A DNA stretch of 64,000 bases from Gp6-AA40 sp035649635 (GTDB lineage: Bacteria > Acidobacteriota > Vicinamibacteria > Vicinamibacterales > UBA2999). Below, in pieces: positions 36,397 to 44,020 of this stretch; within the stretch, counting starts at the first letter, position 1, and each line of letters starts with the position of its first letter. A program made the position numbers and the translations under genes. Location: positions 33,793-97,792 of the forward strand of contig DASRJE010000204.1 in NCBI GenBank assembly GCA_035649635.1, given 5' to 3'. Below the pieces are notes generated by a model. That model did not search any database and was not told the origin of the DNA. It worked only from the letters and a program-made list of their open reading frames with translations.

Positions 36397-36915
36397 ATGG
36401 CTCGTCTGACAACCTGTTTCGTGGTGATTCTGGCCATATTTGTGGGAGATGTGTCGGCGCAGACCCTGGACGCACGCCCGGCGCCTGCCGTGGAATTTCT
36501 CGCAGGCTATGCGGGATTTGTCGACGATGCGACGATCGATCACGCGATCGCGGGGACCGCGGTTCGCGTGTACCTGACACCCCGCCTCGCCATCGGGCCT
36601 GAGTTCGTTTACATGTGGGGTCCGAACTGGGATCGCGACCTCTTCCTGACCGGCAATCTGACGTTTGATCTGTTGCCGCCGCGCGGTGGGCGTGCACGCC
36701 GTGTCACCCCGTTTCTGATCGCAGGAGGCGGACTATCTCAGCACAGCGACCGATTCGGCCCCTTCAACTTCACCTCGTACGAGGGGGCATTCACCGGAGG
36801 TGGGGGAGTCCGCGGATGGATTACCGACCGTGTCTACACGTTCGGCGATATCCGCTTCGGATGGGAATTGCATGCGCGCGTGAACGCGGGAGCCGGAGTT
36901 CAATTAGGAAGATGA
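36397..36915 (+). CDS. Outer-membrane beta-barrel-like secreted protein
   Basis: A 172-residue exported protein. The signal peptide is MARLTTCFVVILAIFVGDVS with cleavage after AQT. The mature protein alternates polar and hydrophobic residues in about eight short strands (VEFLAGYAGFVDD, LAIGPEFVYMWG, TPFLIAGGGLSQH, VYTFGDIRFGWELH), consistent with an OmpA/OmpW-like small barrel. It ends AGAGVQLGR, without the usual terminal aromatic. ATG 36397 has GGAGG at good distance; ATG 36391 is an alternative. Function unknown. Confidence 0.75.
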   Translation: MARLTTCFVVILAIFVGDVSAQTLDARPAPAVEFLAGYAGFVDDATIDHAIAGTAVRVYLTPRLAIGPEFVYMWGPNWDRDLFLTGNLTFDLLPPRGGRARRVTPFLIAGGGLSQHSDRFGPFNFTSYEGAFTGGGGVRGWITDRVYTFGDIRFGWELHARVNAGAGVQLGR

Positions 36916-36946
36916 GCTACGGCGGCTCCAAGGAGCAGGGTCCGCC

Positions 36947-37585
36947 CTACGTCTGCGAGCCTACGGCTTTTGCCCGTCGACTCCGCAGCCACGCAATCGC
37001 CGGTGGCATCAGCGAGATCGCAATCACGATCGCCACCACGTAGTGAATTCGGCTCTCGATGTTGGGAACGAGATTCCCCAACGTATAACCAGCCGTCGTC
37101 ATGCTGCCGATCCAGAGAATCGCGCCGATGACGTTGTAGGTTGCGAACTGCCGGTATCCCATCCGAGCCACACCGGCCACGACGGGCGCGAAGGTACGCA
37201 GGATCGGAATGAACTGCGCCAGCACGATCGTCTTCCCGCCATGCTTGACGTAATAGTCATGTGTCATCCGCAGATGCTCGCGGCGGAACAGCAGCGAGTC
37301 CGGTCGGCTGTAGAGAGCCGTGCCGGTGCGATAGCCGATGTAGTAGCCGGTCGCGTTTCCAATGATCGCCGCCGGGATGAGGGCCAGGATGAGGCTGGCG
37401 AAGTTGAAGTCGCCGCGCGCGGCAAAGAGTCCCGCCGTGATGAGCAGCGAATCGCCGGGCAGGAAGAAGCCGACGAGCAGCCCGGTCTCGGCAAAGATGA
37501 TGAGGATGATTCCGTAAAACCCGGCGATCCGAACCAGCTCTGGGACGTTGTAGACGGTTGAAAAGAAATCGTGAATCAGTTCCAT
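36947..37585 (-). CDS. DedA-family membrane protein
   Basis: A 212-residue inner-membrane protein of the DedA/SNARE-associated family. Signatures are FAETGLLVGFFLPGDSLLI, ALIPAAIIGNATGYYIGYRTG, HGGKTIVLAQFIPILRTFAP and ARMGYRQFATYNVIGAILWI. The glycine/arginine motif (F..R..P...G) and the acidic E near the N-terminus are conserved. Members include UptA-like undecaprenyl phosphate translocases and others needed for membrane homeostasis; the exact branch cannot be told. ATG 37585 overlaps the stop codon of the PLP enzyme gene (TGATG), so translation is likely coupled. Confidence 0.9.
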   Translation of the reverse strand: MELIHDFFSTVYNVPELVRIAGFYGIILIIFAETGLLVGFFLPGDSLLITAGLFAARGDFNFASLILALIPAAIIGNATGYYIGYRTGTALYSRPDSLLFRREHLRMTHDYYVKHGGKTIVLAQFIPILRTFAPVVAGVARMGYRQFATYNVIGAILWIGSMTTAGYTLGNLVPNIESRIHYVVAIVIAISLMPPAIAWLRSRRAKAVGSQT

Positions 37586-38742
37586 CACACTCGCTCGAGC
37601 GCTTGCGCCAGGTCCTCTTTCAGATCATCGACGTCTTCGATGCCGACCGATACCCGCACCATGTCTTCGGTCAGCCCGATTTGGAGGCGTCGCTCTGGCG
37701 GTACCGACGCATGCGTCATCGACGCGGGATGTGAGATCAGTGTTTCGACGCCGCCCAGGCTCTCGGCCAGCGCCATCAGCCGGACGCTATCGAGCAGCGT
37801 CCGCGCGCGCTCCAGCGAGCCGAGCTCGAACGAGATCAGGCCGCCGAATCCCTTCATCTGACGGCACGCGAGCGCGTGTTGAGGGTGCGTGGGGAGACCA
37901 GGATAGTGGACGCGGGACACCTTCGGATGCCCGGCAAGGTATTCCGCCAGCACCTGCGTATTGGCGTTGTGCCGCTCCATGCGAATCGGCAAGGTCTTCG
38001 TGCCGCGCAGCACGAGCCACGAATCCATCGGTCCGAGGATGGCGCCCTCGGCGTTCTGCACGAATTTCAGCCACTCGATGTGGACGTCGCGGACGGCCAC
38101 GACGATCCCGCCCACACTGTCGCTGTGTCCATTCAAGAACTTCGTCGTGCTGTGCACGACGATGTCCGCGCCAAAGTCAATAGGGCGCTGTATTGCCGGA
38201 CTGGCAAACGTGTTGTCGACGACGACGATGACGTCGTGAGCGTGAGCGATCTGACATGACGCGCCGAGATCGGTGAGTCTCAGTGTCGGGTTTGTCGGCG
38301 TCTCGAGAAACAGCATCCGCGTCGCGGGCCGGATGGCGGCCTCGATCGCCTGGAGGTCGGACGTGTCGACGTACGTGAAGTCGAGCTCATACTTTCTCAG
38401 GACGCGCTCGAAGAGCCGATACGTGCCGCCATACGTGTTGTCGGTCACCACGACGTGGTCCCCGGCTTTGAGCAGCGTCATCACCGCCCCGGTTGCCGCC
38501 ATGCCGGAGGCAAAGGCGAACGCTGCTCGGCCGTTCTCGATCGCCGCGAGGTTGGCTTCGAGCGCGCTCCTGGTCGGGTTGTGCGTGCGCCCGTACTCGT
38601 AGCCTTTGTGGCGTCCCAGCGCCTCCTGCACGTAGGTCGAGGTCTGATAAATCGGCGTGATGATCGCGCCAGTCGACGGGTCCGGTTCCTGGCCCGCATG
38701 GATGCAGACCGTACTGAATCGAGCGTTATCGCGCAGCTTCAC
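37585..38742 (-). CDS. Cys/Met-metabolism PLP-dependent enzyme (cystathionine gamma-synthase/lyase type)
   Basis: A 385-residue cytosolic fold-type I PLP enzyme. The start FSTVCIHAGQEPDPSTGAII and TPIYQTSTYVQE are typical. It continues with YGRTHNPTRSALEANLAAIE, AFASGMAATGAVM, ETPTNPTLRLTD, VVVDNTFASPAIQRP and the PLP lysine in HSTTKFLNGHSD. C-terminal AESLGGVETLISHPASMTHA is also diagnostic. The sequence fits either cystathionine gamma-synthase (MetB) or gamma-lyase/homocysteine lyase; the two are hard to separate by motifs alone, and no other methionine gene is adjacent. It is the first gene of a two-gene unit with dedA. Confidence 0.9.
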   Translation of the reverse strand: MKLRDNARFSTVCIHAGQEPDPSTGAIITPIYQTSTYVQEALGRHKGYEYGRTHNPTRSALEANLAAIENGRAAFAFASGMAATGAVMTLLKAGDHVVVTDNTYGGTYRLFERVLRKYELDFTYVDTSDLQAIEAAIRPATRMLFLETPTNPTLRLTDLGASCQIAHAHDVIVVVDNTFASPAIQRPIDFGADIVVHSTTKFLNGHSDSVGGIVVAVRDVHIEWLKFVQNAEGAILGPMDSWLVLRGTKTLPIRMERHNANTQVLAEYLAGHPKVSRVHYPGLPTHPQHALACRQMKGFGGLISFELGSLERARTLLDSVRLMALAESLGGVETLISHPASMTHASVPPERRLQIGLTEDMVRVSVGIEDVDDLKEDLAQALERV

Positions 38743-38849
38743 GATGCCTGAACTGTACTCTAGACTAACGATTGGCCGATAGCTGCTGCGGGCGGCTCAT
38801 CGCGTCCCCAGCGTTGACCACCAACAACGATCCACCAGCCACCAACCCG

Positions 38850-40913
38850 ATGGTGCCCAACTCGCGTCTCGACGCTGCGCGCGCCTGGCTGATGCAGACG
38901 CTCGCCGGTCGCCTGCTCGTCGCCGGCGTCGTGCTGAAGCTCGTTGCCTGGATTGGTGTCGTCACCGGCGTCCGGCCGGGTCTGTTCAACGCGCTCGACA
39001 CGCTCGGCGGGCTTGCGATTCTGATCAGCGCGCTGGTGATCGGGTACCGCGTCTACATCCTCGCGCGCTATCGACTGTTGTGGAGAGTCAGGCGCAAGCT
39101 GATTCTGTCGTACATCTTCATCGGCGTCGTGCCGGTGTTGCTCGTCGTCGTCTTCTTCACATTGGGCGGACTGTTCTTCTTCTTCAACGTCAGCGCGTTC
39201 ATGCTTCGCAACCACGTGGAATCGGTCGTCGAAGGGGCGCAGTTTCTGTCCCAGGCCGCGGCGCCGACGCTGAGCGGCGGAGCCTCCGTTGCGCAACTGA
39301 CTGATAGCCTGACCACGCGACAGTCTGCCGCGGCGGTACGATACCCGCTGGTCTCCTACACAGTCGTGCCAACCGACCGCGTCTGTGGCGGGGATTCGAG
39401 CGCGTCCGCACCACGTGTCGTGACCGGACCGTGGAGCCACGTTGAGGCGCCGCGCACGATTCCGAGCTGGGTGCCGTGCTCGGGATTTGCGGGGCTCATT
39501 ACCTATCCGGCCGAGAGTGGCACACGCCTCGCCGCCCGAGCGATCGCCTGGCCGCCCGGCTTGCGCACGGCCCTCATCGTCGACATCCCGTTCGGTGATG
39601 CGCTGATTCGAGAGTTCCATGACGAGATGGGCATCACGATCGAGGCTTACTCGCTCGTGGAGTTGAGCGCCCGCGGCAATCAGGTCCCTGACGGTTCACG
39701 AAGAGGCCGCCTGGTGAATCTCCGGCTCGGCGAGCAGCAGGAGCCACTTGGATGGGTGGCCTTCCTCGACTACACGGATTGGGCGACTGGCGAGATGAGC
39801 CCTCTCACCGTCGGGTTTCGGGTGGGGCCAGCTGCAGTCTTTCAGTATCTCTCCGGGCCTTCATTTGCGCCTCTCGACAACTACAACGTCGGGCAGATCT
39901 TTCTGATGCTGCTCGCGGTGATCGCGGGTCTGTTTCTGATCATTCAAGCAGTCGCACTGGTCATGGGCCTGTCGCTCGCCCGCTCCATCACCGGATCGGT
40001 TCACGAGCTGTTTGCTGGCACCGAGCGCGTCCGGCGAGGCGACTTCGGTCACAAGATCGCCATCCGCTCCCGCGATCAGCTCGGTGAGTTGGCGGGATCC
40101 TTCAACTCGATGACTGCGAGCATCGAAGGGTTGCTGCGCGAGAAGGCCGAGAAGGAGCGCCTCGAACAGGAACTGCGGATCGCGCGCAGCATCCAGATGT
40201 CGCTCCTTCCGCAAGGCCCGCTCAACATGCCGGGTGTCTCTCTCTCGGGTCATTGCGAACCGGCACGGGAGGTCGGTGGCGACTACTACGACTTCCTCCC
40301 GCTGGAGGACGGCCGTCTCGGCGTCCTGATCGCGGACGTGGCCGGAAAAGGAACCTCCGCGGCGCTCTACATGGCAGAGTTGAAAGGACTGATGCTCTCG
40401 CTGAGCAGATATCACGTCTCGCCGCGACAGCTGCTCATCGAAGCCAACCGGATCATCTCGAAGCATCTCGATGCCCGCAGCTTCATCACCATGACCTACG
40501 CGGTTATCGATATGCGCGCACGAACGATGACGTGTTCGCGCGCCGGGCATTGTCCGCTCATATACGTCCCGGGGCCGGATGCCGGCTCGCGGACGCCACA
40601 GGTGCTTACTCCCGAAGGCATGGTGCTTGGGCTACAGTTCGACCTGGGTGATACCTTCGATCGCCTGCTCGAAGAAGTGACTCTGCCCCTCGGCCGTGGT
40701 GATCTCTTCGTGTTCTACACCGACGGGATCAGCGAAGCCATGAATTCGCAGGGTGATTGTTTTGGCGATCAGCGCCTGGTGGAGCTGGCTCAGCGCAACG
40801 CCGACCTGGCATCCGACGATCTGCGAGAACGCATCCTGACGGAAGTACACACTTTCGCGGGCGACGCCGCGCAGCACGACGATATGACCATGGTACTGCT
40901 GAAGATCGATTGA
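38850..40913 (+). CDS. Membrane SpoIIE/RsbU-type PP2C phosphatase with HAMP domain
   Basis: A 687-residue signalling protein. Two N-terminal helices (LVIGYRVYILAR region and IFIGVVPVLLVVVFFTLGGL) are followed by an extracytoplasmic domain of about 240 residues. A further helix (FLMLLAVIAGLFLIIQAVAL) is followed by a HAMP linker (SITGSVHELFAGTERVRRGD). A coiled-coil LEQELRIARSIQMSLLPQ leads into the SpoIIE domain: EVGGDYYDFLPLEDGRLGVL, IADVAGKGTSAALYMA, FVFYTDGISEAMN and HDDMTMVLLKID, with the metal-binding Asp/Gly residues. ATG 38850 is chosen; the upstream TTG at 38772 seems less likely. Such phosphatases dephosphorylate anti-sigma-factor antagonists in partner-switching systems. No antagonist gene is adjacent. 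Confidence 0.9.
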   Translation: MVPNSRLDAARAWLMQTLAGRLLVAGVVLKLVAWIGVVTGVRPGLFNALDTLGGLAILISALVIGYRVYILARYRLLWRVRRKLILSYIFIGVVPVLLVVVFFTLGGLFFFFNVSAFMLRNHVESVVEGAQFLSQAAAPTLSGGASVAQLTDSLTTRQSAAAVRYPLVSYTVVPTDRVCGGDSSASAPRVVTGPWSHVEAPRTIPSWVPCSGFAGLITYPAESGTRLAARAIAWPPGLRTALIVDIPFGDALIREFHDEMGITIEAYSLVELSARGNQVPDGSRRGRLVNLRLGEQQEPLGWVAFLDYTDWATGEMSPLTVGFRVGPAAVFQYLSGPSFAPLDNYNVGQIFLMLLAVIAGLFLIIQAVALVMGLSLARSITGSVHELFAGTERVRRGDFGHKIAIRSRDQLGELAGSFNSMTASIEGLLREKAEKERLEQELRIARSIQMSLLPQGPLNMPGVSLSGHCEPAREVGGDYYDFLPLEDGRLGVLIADVAGKGTSAALYMAELKGLMLSLSRYHVSPRQLLIEANRIISKHLDARSFITMTYAVIDMRARTMTCSRAGHCPLIYVPGPDAGSRTPQVLTPEGMVLGLQFDLGDTFDRLLEEVTLPLGRGDLFVFYTDGISEAMNSQGDCFGDQRLVELAQRNADLASDDLRERILTEVHTFAGDAAQHDDMTMVLLKID

Positions 40914-41082
40914 TGGTTCTTGGTTGTGATTCTTGGTTCGTTGTTGATTGATGATTCGTGATTGGTGATTGCGGCTGCGACGAGAACTCCGACCGACTCA
41001 CAAATCGAGGCGTGCCGATAAATCAGCAATCTACAATCAGCAATCATCAACGATTCAACCATCAAAGATCGCTAAATCAATA
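40914..41082. repeat. AT-rich intergenic hairpin built from TTGATTGGTGATT-like words
   Basis: The left half (40914-40970) has degenerate copies of TTGATTGATGATTCGTGATT and the right half (about 41018-41080) the complementary words AATCAGCAATCTACAATCAG and AATCATCAACGATTCAACC. Local GC is far below that of the flanking genes. The right arm ends directly at the ATG of the RNase III gene, so the 5' UTR could be strongly structured. The same word family occurs at 45540-45690. Confidence 0.65.
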
Positions 41083-42009
41083 ATGACCCCTACTGTCGTC
41101 TTCACAACCTCCTCCGACATCGAAGCGAGCGTCGTCATGGCGTTGCTCGACAGTCAGGGCATTCCGAGCTTTCGGGCGTCGGGTCATACCCATTCGGTGT
41201 GGCCGATGGCCGTCAGTTCATTGGGAGAGATCCGCATTGCCGTCGCGGAGGATCTGGCCGACGAGGCGCGTCGCATCATTGAGAGCCATCGACAGGACGT
41301 CGGCGCGAAAGTCGTGCGCATTCGCGACGAGTTCGACGAGCTTCAGGCGCGCATCGGCTACCGGTTTCGGGATCGCGGTCTGCTGGAACACGCGCTGACG
41401 CACAAGTCGCGCGCGGCGGAGGATGCCTCGGGTGGCGTCACTGACAACGAGTCGCTCGAGTTCCTGGGTGACGCCGTTCTCGGTCTCGTCGTTGCCGATG
41501 CGCTGTTTCATCAGTATCCGAACTACGACGAGGGGCAGAAATCGAAGGTCAAGGCGGCCGTCGTCTCGACGCAGTCACTGGCCCGGCACGCGGAGCGTCT
41601 TCGCCTGGGCGAACACTTGATTCTGGGACGTGGCGAGGAGAAGACGGGCGGGCGCTTCAAGCAGGCGCTGCTCGCTGACGGGTACGAAGCCCTCATCGCC
41701 GCGCTGTATCTCGACGGCGGGCTCGAAGCCGCCGAGACATTTCTCCGTCGCGAGCTCAAGGATGCGCTCGACGAGGGAAGCGCGCAGACGTTCCTTCGCG
41801 ATCACAAGTCGGCCCTCCAGGAGCGGCTGCAGGCGCTCGGCCGTTCGCTTCCGGAATACCGCGTGTCAGGAGAAGCGGGCCCCGACCATCGGAAGACGTT
41901 CAGCGTGGAAGTGATCGTCAACGGGGAAGTGCTCGGAACGGCGACGGGACGCGCCAAGAAGGAAGCGGAACAGGAAGCAGCGCGGGTCGCGCTCAGCAAA
42001 CTCGAATGA
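41083..42009 (+). CDS. rnc: Ribonuclease III with N-terminal DUF2007-like domain
   Basis: A 308-residue protein. The catalytic domain contains NESLEFLGDAVLGLVVAD (RNase III signature with E and D) and DGYEALIAALYLDGG, and the C-terminus is a dsRNA-binding domain (DHKSALQERLQALGRSLPEY, VIVNGEVLGTATGRAKKEAE). Ahead of it, residues 1-75 (TPTVVFTTSSDIEASVVMAL, LDSQGIPSFRASG, IRIAVAEDLADEARRIIESH) look like a DUF2007 'putative signal-transducing' domain. A normal RNase III is about 225-240 aa, so the extra 75 residues are a true extension. ATG 41083 is the first plausible start after an AT-rich repeat. It processes rRNA and dsRNA; the role of the extension is unknown. It overlaps the next gene by ATGA. 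Confidence 0.9.
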   Translation: MTPTVVFTTSSDIEASVVMALLDSQGIPSFRASGHTHSVWPMAVSSLGEIRIAVAEDLADEARRIIESHRQDVGAKVVRIRDEFDELQARIGYRFRDRGLLEHALTHKSRAAEDASGGVTDNESLEFLGDAVLGLVVADALFHQYPNYDEGQKSKVKAAVVSTQSLARHAERLRLGEHLILGRGEEKTGGRFKQALLADGYEALIAALYLDGGLEAAETFLRRELKDALDEGSAQTFLRDHKSALQERLQALGRSLPEYRVSGEAGPDHRKTFSVEVIVNGEVLGTATGRAKKEAEQEAARVALSKLE

Positions 42010-42383
42010 GAGAAGAAGACGTCTACCTCGCGATCGGCGAGGACGGCTTCGCGCGGCTCGTGCGGGCGTTCTACGCGCAGGTGCCAGGCGATGACGTGCT
42101 CGGGCCGATGTATCCACCGCACGATCTGCAGGGCGCTGAAGGACGGCTCCGCGATTTCCTCATCGGGCGATTTGGCGGACCGCCGCGCTACATCGAGCAG
42201 CGCGGACATCCGCGGCTGCGCATGCGGCACGCGCCGTTTGCCATTGGCGCGGCAGCGAGAAACCGATGGGTGATGTTAATGGACCGCGCGCTGGAAGAGG
42301 CGCGACTGCCTGAAGATGCGACGTCGCTGCTGCGTGAGTTCCTTCACGCAACGGCGACTTTCATGATCAACAGGTCCGGCTGA
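42006..42383 (+). CDS. Truncated haemoglobin (group II-like globin)
   Basis: A 125-residue 2-on-2 globin. The order is DVYLAIGEDGFARLVRAFYA, DDVLGPMYPPHDLQGAEGRL, FGGPPRYIEQRGHPRLRMRH and PFAIGAAARNRWVMLMDRAL. The proximal His is in RMRHAPF and the Trp (G8) of groups II/III is in RNRW. Start ATG overlaps the stop of rnc (ATGA), which suggests coupled translation. Members bind O2, NO or CO or act in redox stress. A hairpin (42399-42429) follows and probably ends transcription. Confidence 0.9.
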   Translation: MREEDVYLAIGEDGFARLVRAFYAQVPGDDVLGPMYPPHDLQGAEGRLRDFLIGRFGGPPRYIEQRGHPRLRMRHAPFAIGAAARNRWVMLMDRALEEARLPEDATSLLREFLHATATFMINRSG

Positions 42384-42429
42384 AGCCGGACACTACGTCT
42401 GCATTCTGAATTCTGCATTCAGAATGCAG
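42375..42429. terminator. Bidirectional hairpins between globin and ATPase genes
   Basis: A perfect 13-bp stem CTGCATTCTGAAT (42399-42411) pairs with 42417-42429 across a 5-base loop. Just before it, TCCGGCT-GA-AGCCGGA (42375-42390) forms a second hairpin overlapping the globin stop. The genes on either side converge, so a bidirectional terminator role is likely. There is no clear T-run. The stem is built from GCATTC/GAATTC words. Confidence 0.65.
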
Positions 42430-42431
42430 AA

Positions 42432-43586
42432 TTAGTCGATCTCGATAATCCCCCAGCTCTTTCGCTCTTCCGGAGAGACGTCGACACCCGCATAGGCGAG
42501 TGCTGGCACCGCCTCGCGCGGCGGCACACGCGTGAGCGCGTAGTGCTGGACCTCGCGGGCGACGTCCTCTTCGGTCGGCTCAACGGGCCGGCAATGCAGA
42601 CGAACCCACAAGCGGAGCAGCGGGTCGGTGAAGCTGTAGCGCTTTTGTCGGGAGACGACGAGATCGACGTCCTCGAGCCAGGATAGGTAGTCCTTCGTGG
42701 AGCCCGGCGTCCGGCGCAGCCGATGGGAGATCTCCGTCAGCGTGAGTCCTTCTTCTTCCGCCAGGATGTCGAGGATGGCCTTGAGCGCGCCGTAGCCACG
42801 AGCGCGATGAAGGCGCAGCTCATAACAGAACCGGCACCAGTTCGTGAGAGTGCCGCCGGGTGCCAGCAGCGCGGTCAGTGCGCTGATGGGATCGGAGGTG
42901 CCGCCGTGTTGCGCGATTTGATCGCCGATGGCCTTTACATACGCGACCCGGCCGTCGGTGAGCGCCTGCACCGCCCGTCCAAGATAATCGCGATCGTCAG
43001 TTGCCATTCGCTCGTAACCGCCGAACACCGGTGCCAGCACTTCGGTGACGTCCGACGGCTGCAGCGCGGGCTGGTGCATCACCTCGAAACGTGCGGTGGC
43101 GTCGCGGAGGAGCCGATGCGCCCGCGCCACGTATCTCGTGGTCAGGATGAAGCGATTCGGGCTATCGGCCAAAGCATCGACCAGCTCGCGAATGACGTGC
43201 CGGAGACCCGGAAAACTCTCAAAGGTCCGTAGTTCGAGCGTCTCGTCCAGCAAAAACGTGCACGGCTCGCCGCCGGGCGCGCGAGCCGTATCGAAAAACG
43301 CAAGCAGCGCGTCGAATGCCTCACGCGCGCTCGCGGGTACCGTGTCCACGCCATGCCAGCGAAATGGGGATATCGACGTGACGGCGGTCATGAAGCGCTC
43401 CGGTGTCGTCGCGCATCGTTCGACGTCGATGTACTGGGCCGCGCCGCGGCCGATCCGGTCTCTCAGACGCAGGAGCAAAGACGTCCGACCGGTTCCACAA
43501 CCTCCCAAGACGACTGGAATCCGCGAGGGAGAAGCATCGAGCGCGCTCTGCACGCGCCGATCGAACCCAGTTGGTGCACCCGTCAT
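42432..43586 (-). CDS. P-loop ATPase with C-terminal winged helix (archaeal ATPase-like)
   Basis: A 384-residue protein. It has a Walker A variant GGCGTGRTSLL near residue 28 (Thr-Gly-Arg replaces the usual GKT/S lysine), Walker B TFLLDETLELR, and the segment RFILTTRYVARAHRL. The C-terminal part carries a winged helix (EEGLTLTEISHRLRRTPGST, YLSWLEDVDLVV) and YSFTDPLLRLWVRLH, the familiar ending of the archaeal-type ATPase/DUF234-like group. The lysine-to-arginine change in Walker A may impair ATP hydrolysis. Function is unknown. It stands alone between a globin and hutH. Confidence 0.75.
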   Translation of the reverse strand: MTGAPTGFDRRVQSALDASPSRIPVVLGGCGTGRTSLLLRLRDRIGRGAAQYIDVERCATTPERFMTAVTSISPFRWHGVDTVPASAREAFDALLAFFDTARAPGGEPCTFLLDETLELRTFESFPGLRHVIRELVDALADSPNRFILTTRYVARAHRLLRDATARFEVMHQPALQPSDVTEVLAPVFGGYERMATDDRDYLGRAVQALTDGRVAYVKAIGDQIAQHGGTSDPISALTALLAPGGTLTNWCRFCYELRLHRARGYGALKAILDILAEEEGLTLTEISHRLRRTPGSTKDYLSWLEDVDLVVSRQKRYSFTDPLLRLWVRLHCRPVEPTEEDVAREVQHYALTRVPPREAVPALAYAGVDVSPEERKSWGIIEID

Positions 43587-44020
43587 TCCATCACTCCGTC
43601 GTTCACGAAGGCGACCGATCTGGTCGCCGGCTCACTGTTCGCGGCTCGTGCTCGTGCAACAGGCCGCACATATTCCGGCACACGGGCCGGAATGTCAATC
43701 GCGCGCGTCACGTCGATGTGCGTTTTCCGACATGGTAGCTGAGTACCTCGATCGTTGGCGCGGATCGCGATGTCGAAATGACGACACGACGTTATCGTAG
43801 ATCCGTTTGCGACGCGCGCGTGACACATGCACAAGACTGATGATTCGATTGTGTGATCGGCGCGCTGCACGTGTGGCTTCTGTTCTTGGAGCGCGAGGAA
43901 AACGATTGACGCGCGCAAGGATCATCATGACGTGGTCCGCGGGTGGCGGGGAGCGCATTCCGCGAAGATCAGAAAGTAAGAAGCACGCGCTCGCTTGTCA
44001 ATCGATTTGAAAAAAATAAA
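43587..44020. other. Intergenic region, no gene recognised
   Basis: A 434-bp gap between hutH (minus) and the ATPase gene (minus). Frames on both strands are short and Arg-rich. An AT-rich patch at 44005-44035 (minus strand: CAACTGATTTATTTTTTTC) follows the hutH stop region and could help end transcription. The remainder probably holds the ATPase promoter; no consensus elements are clear. Confidence 0.45.
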
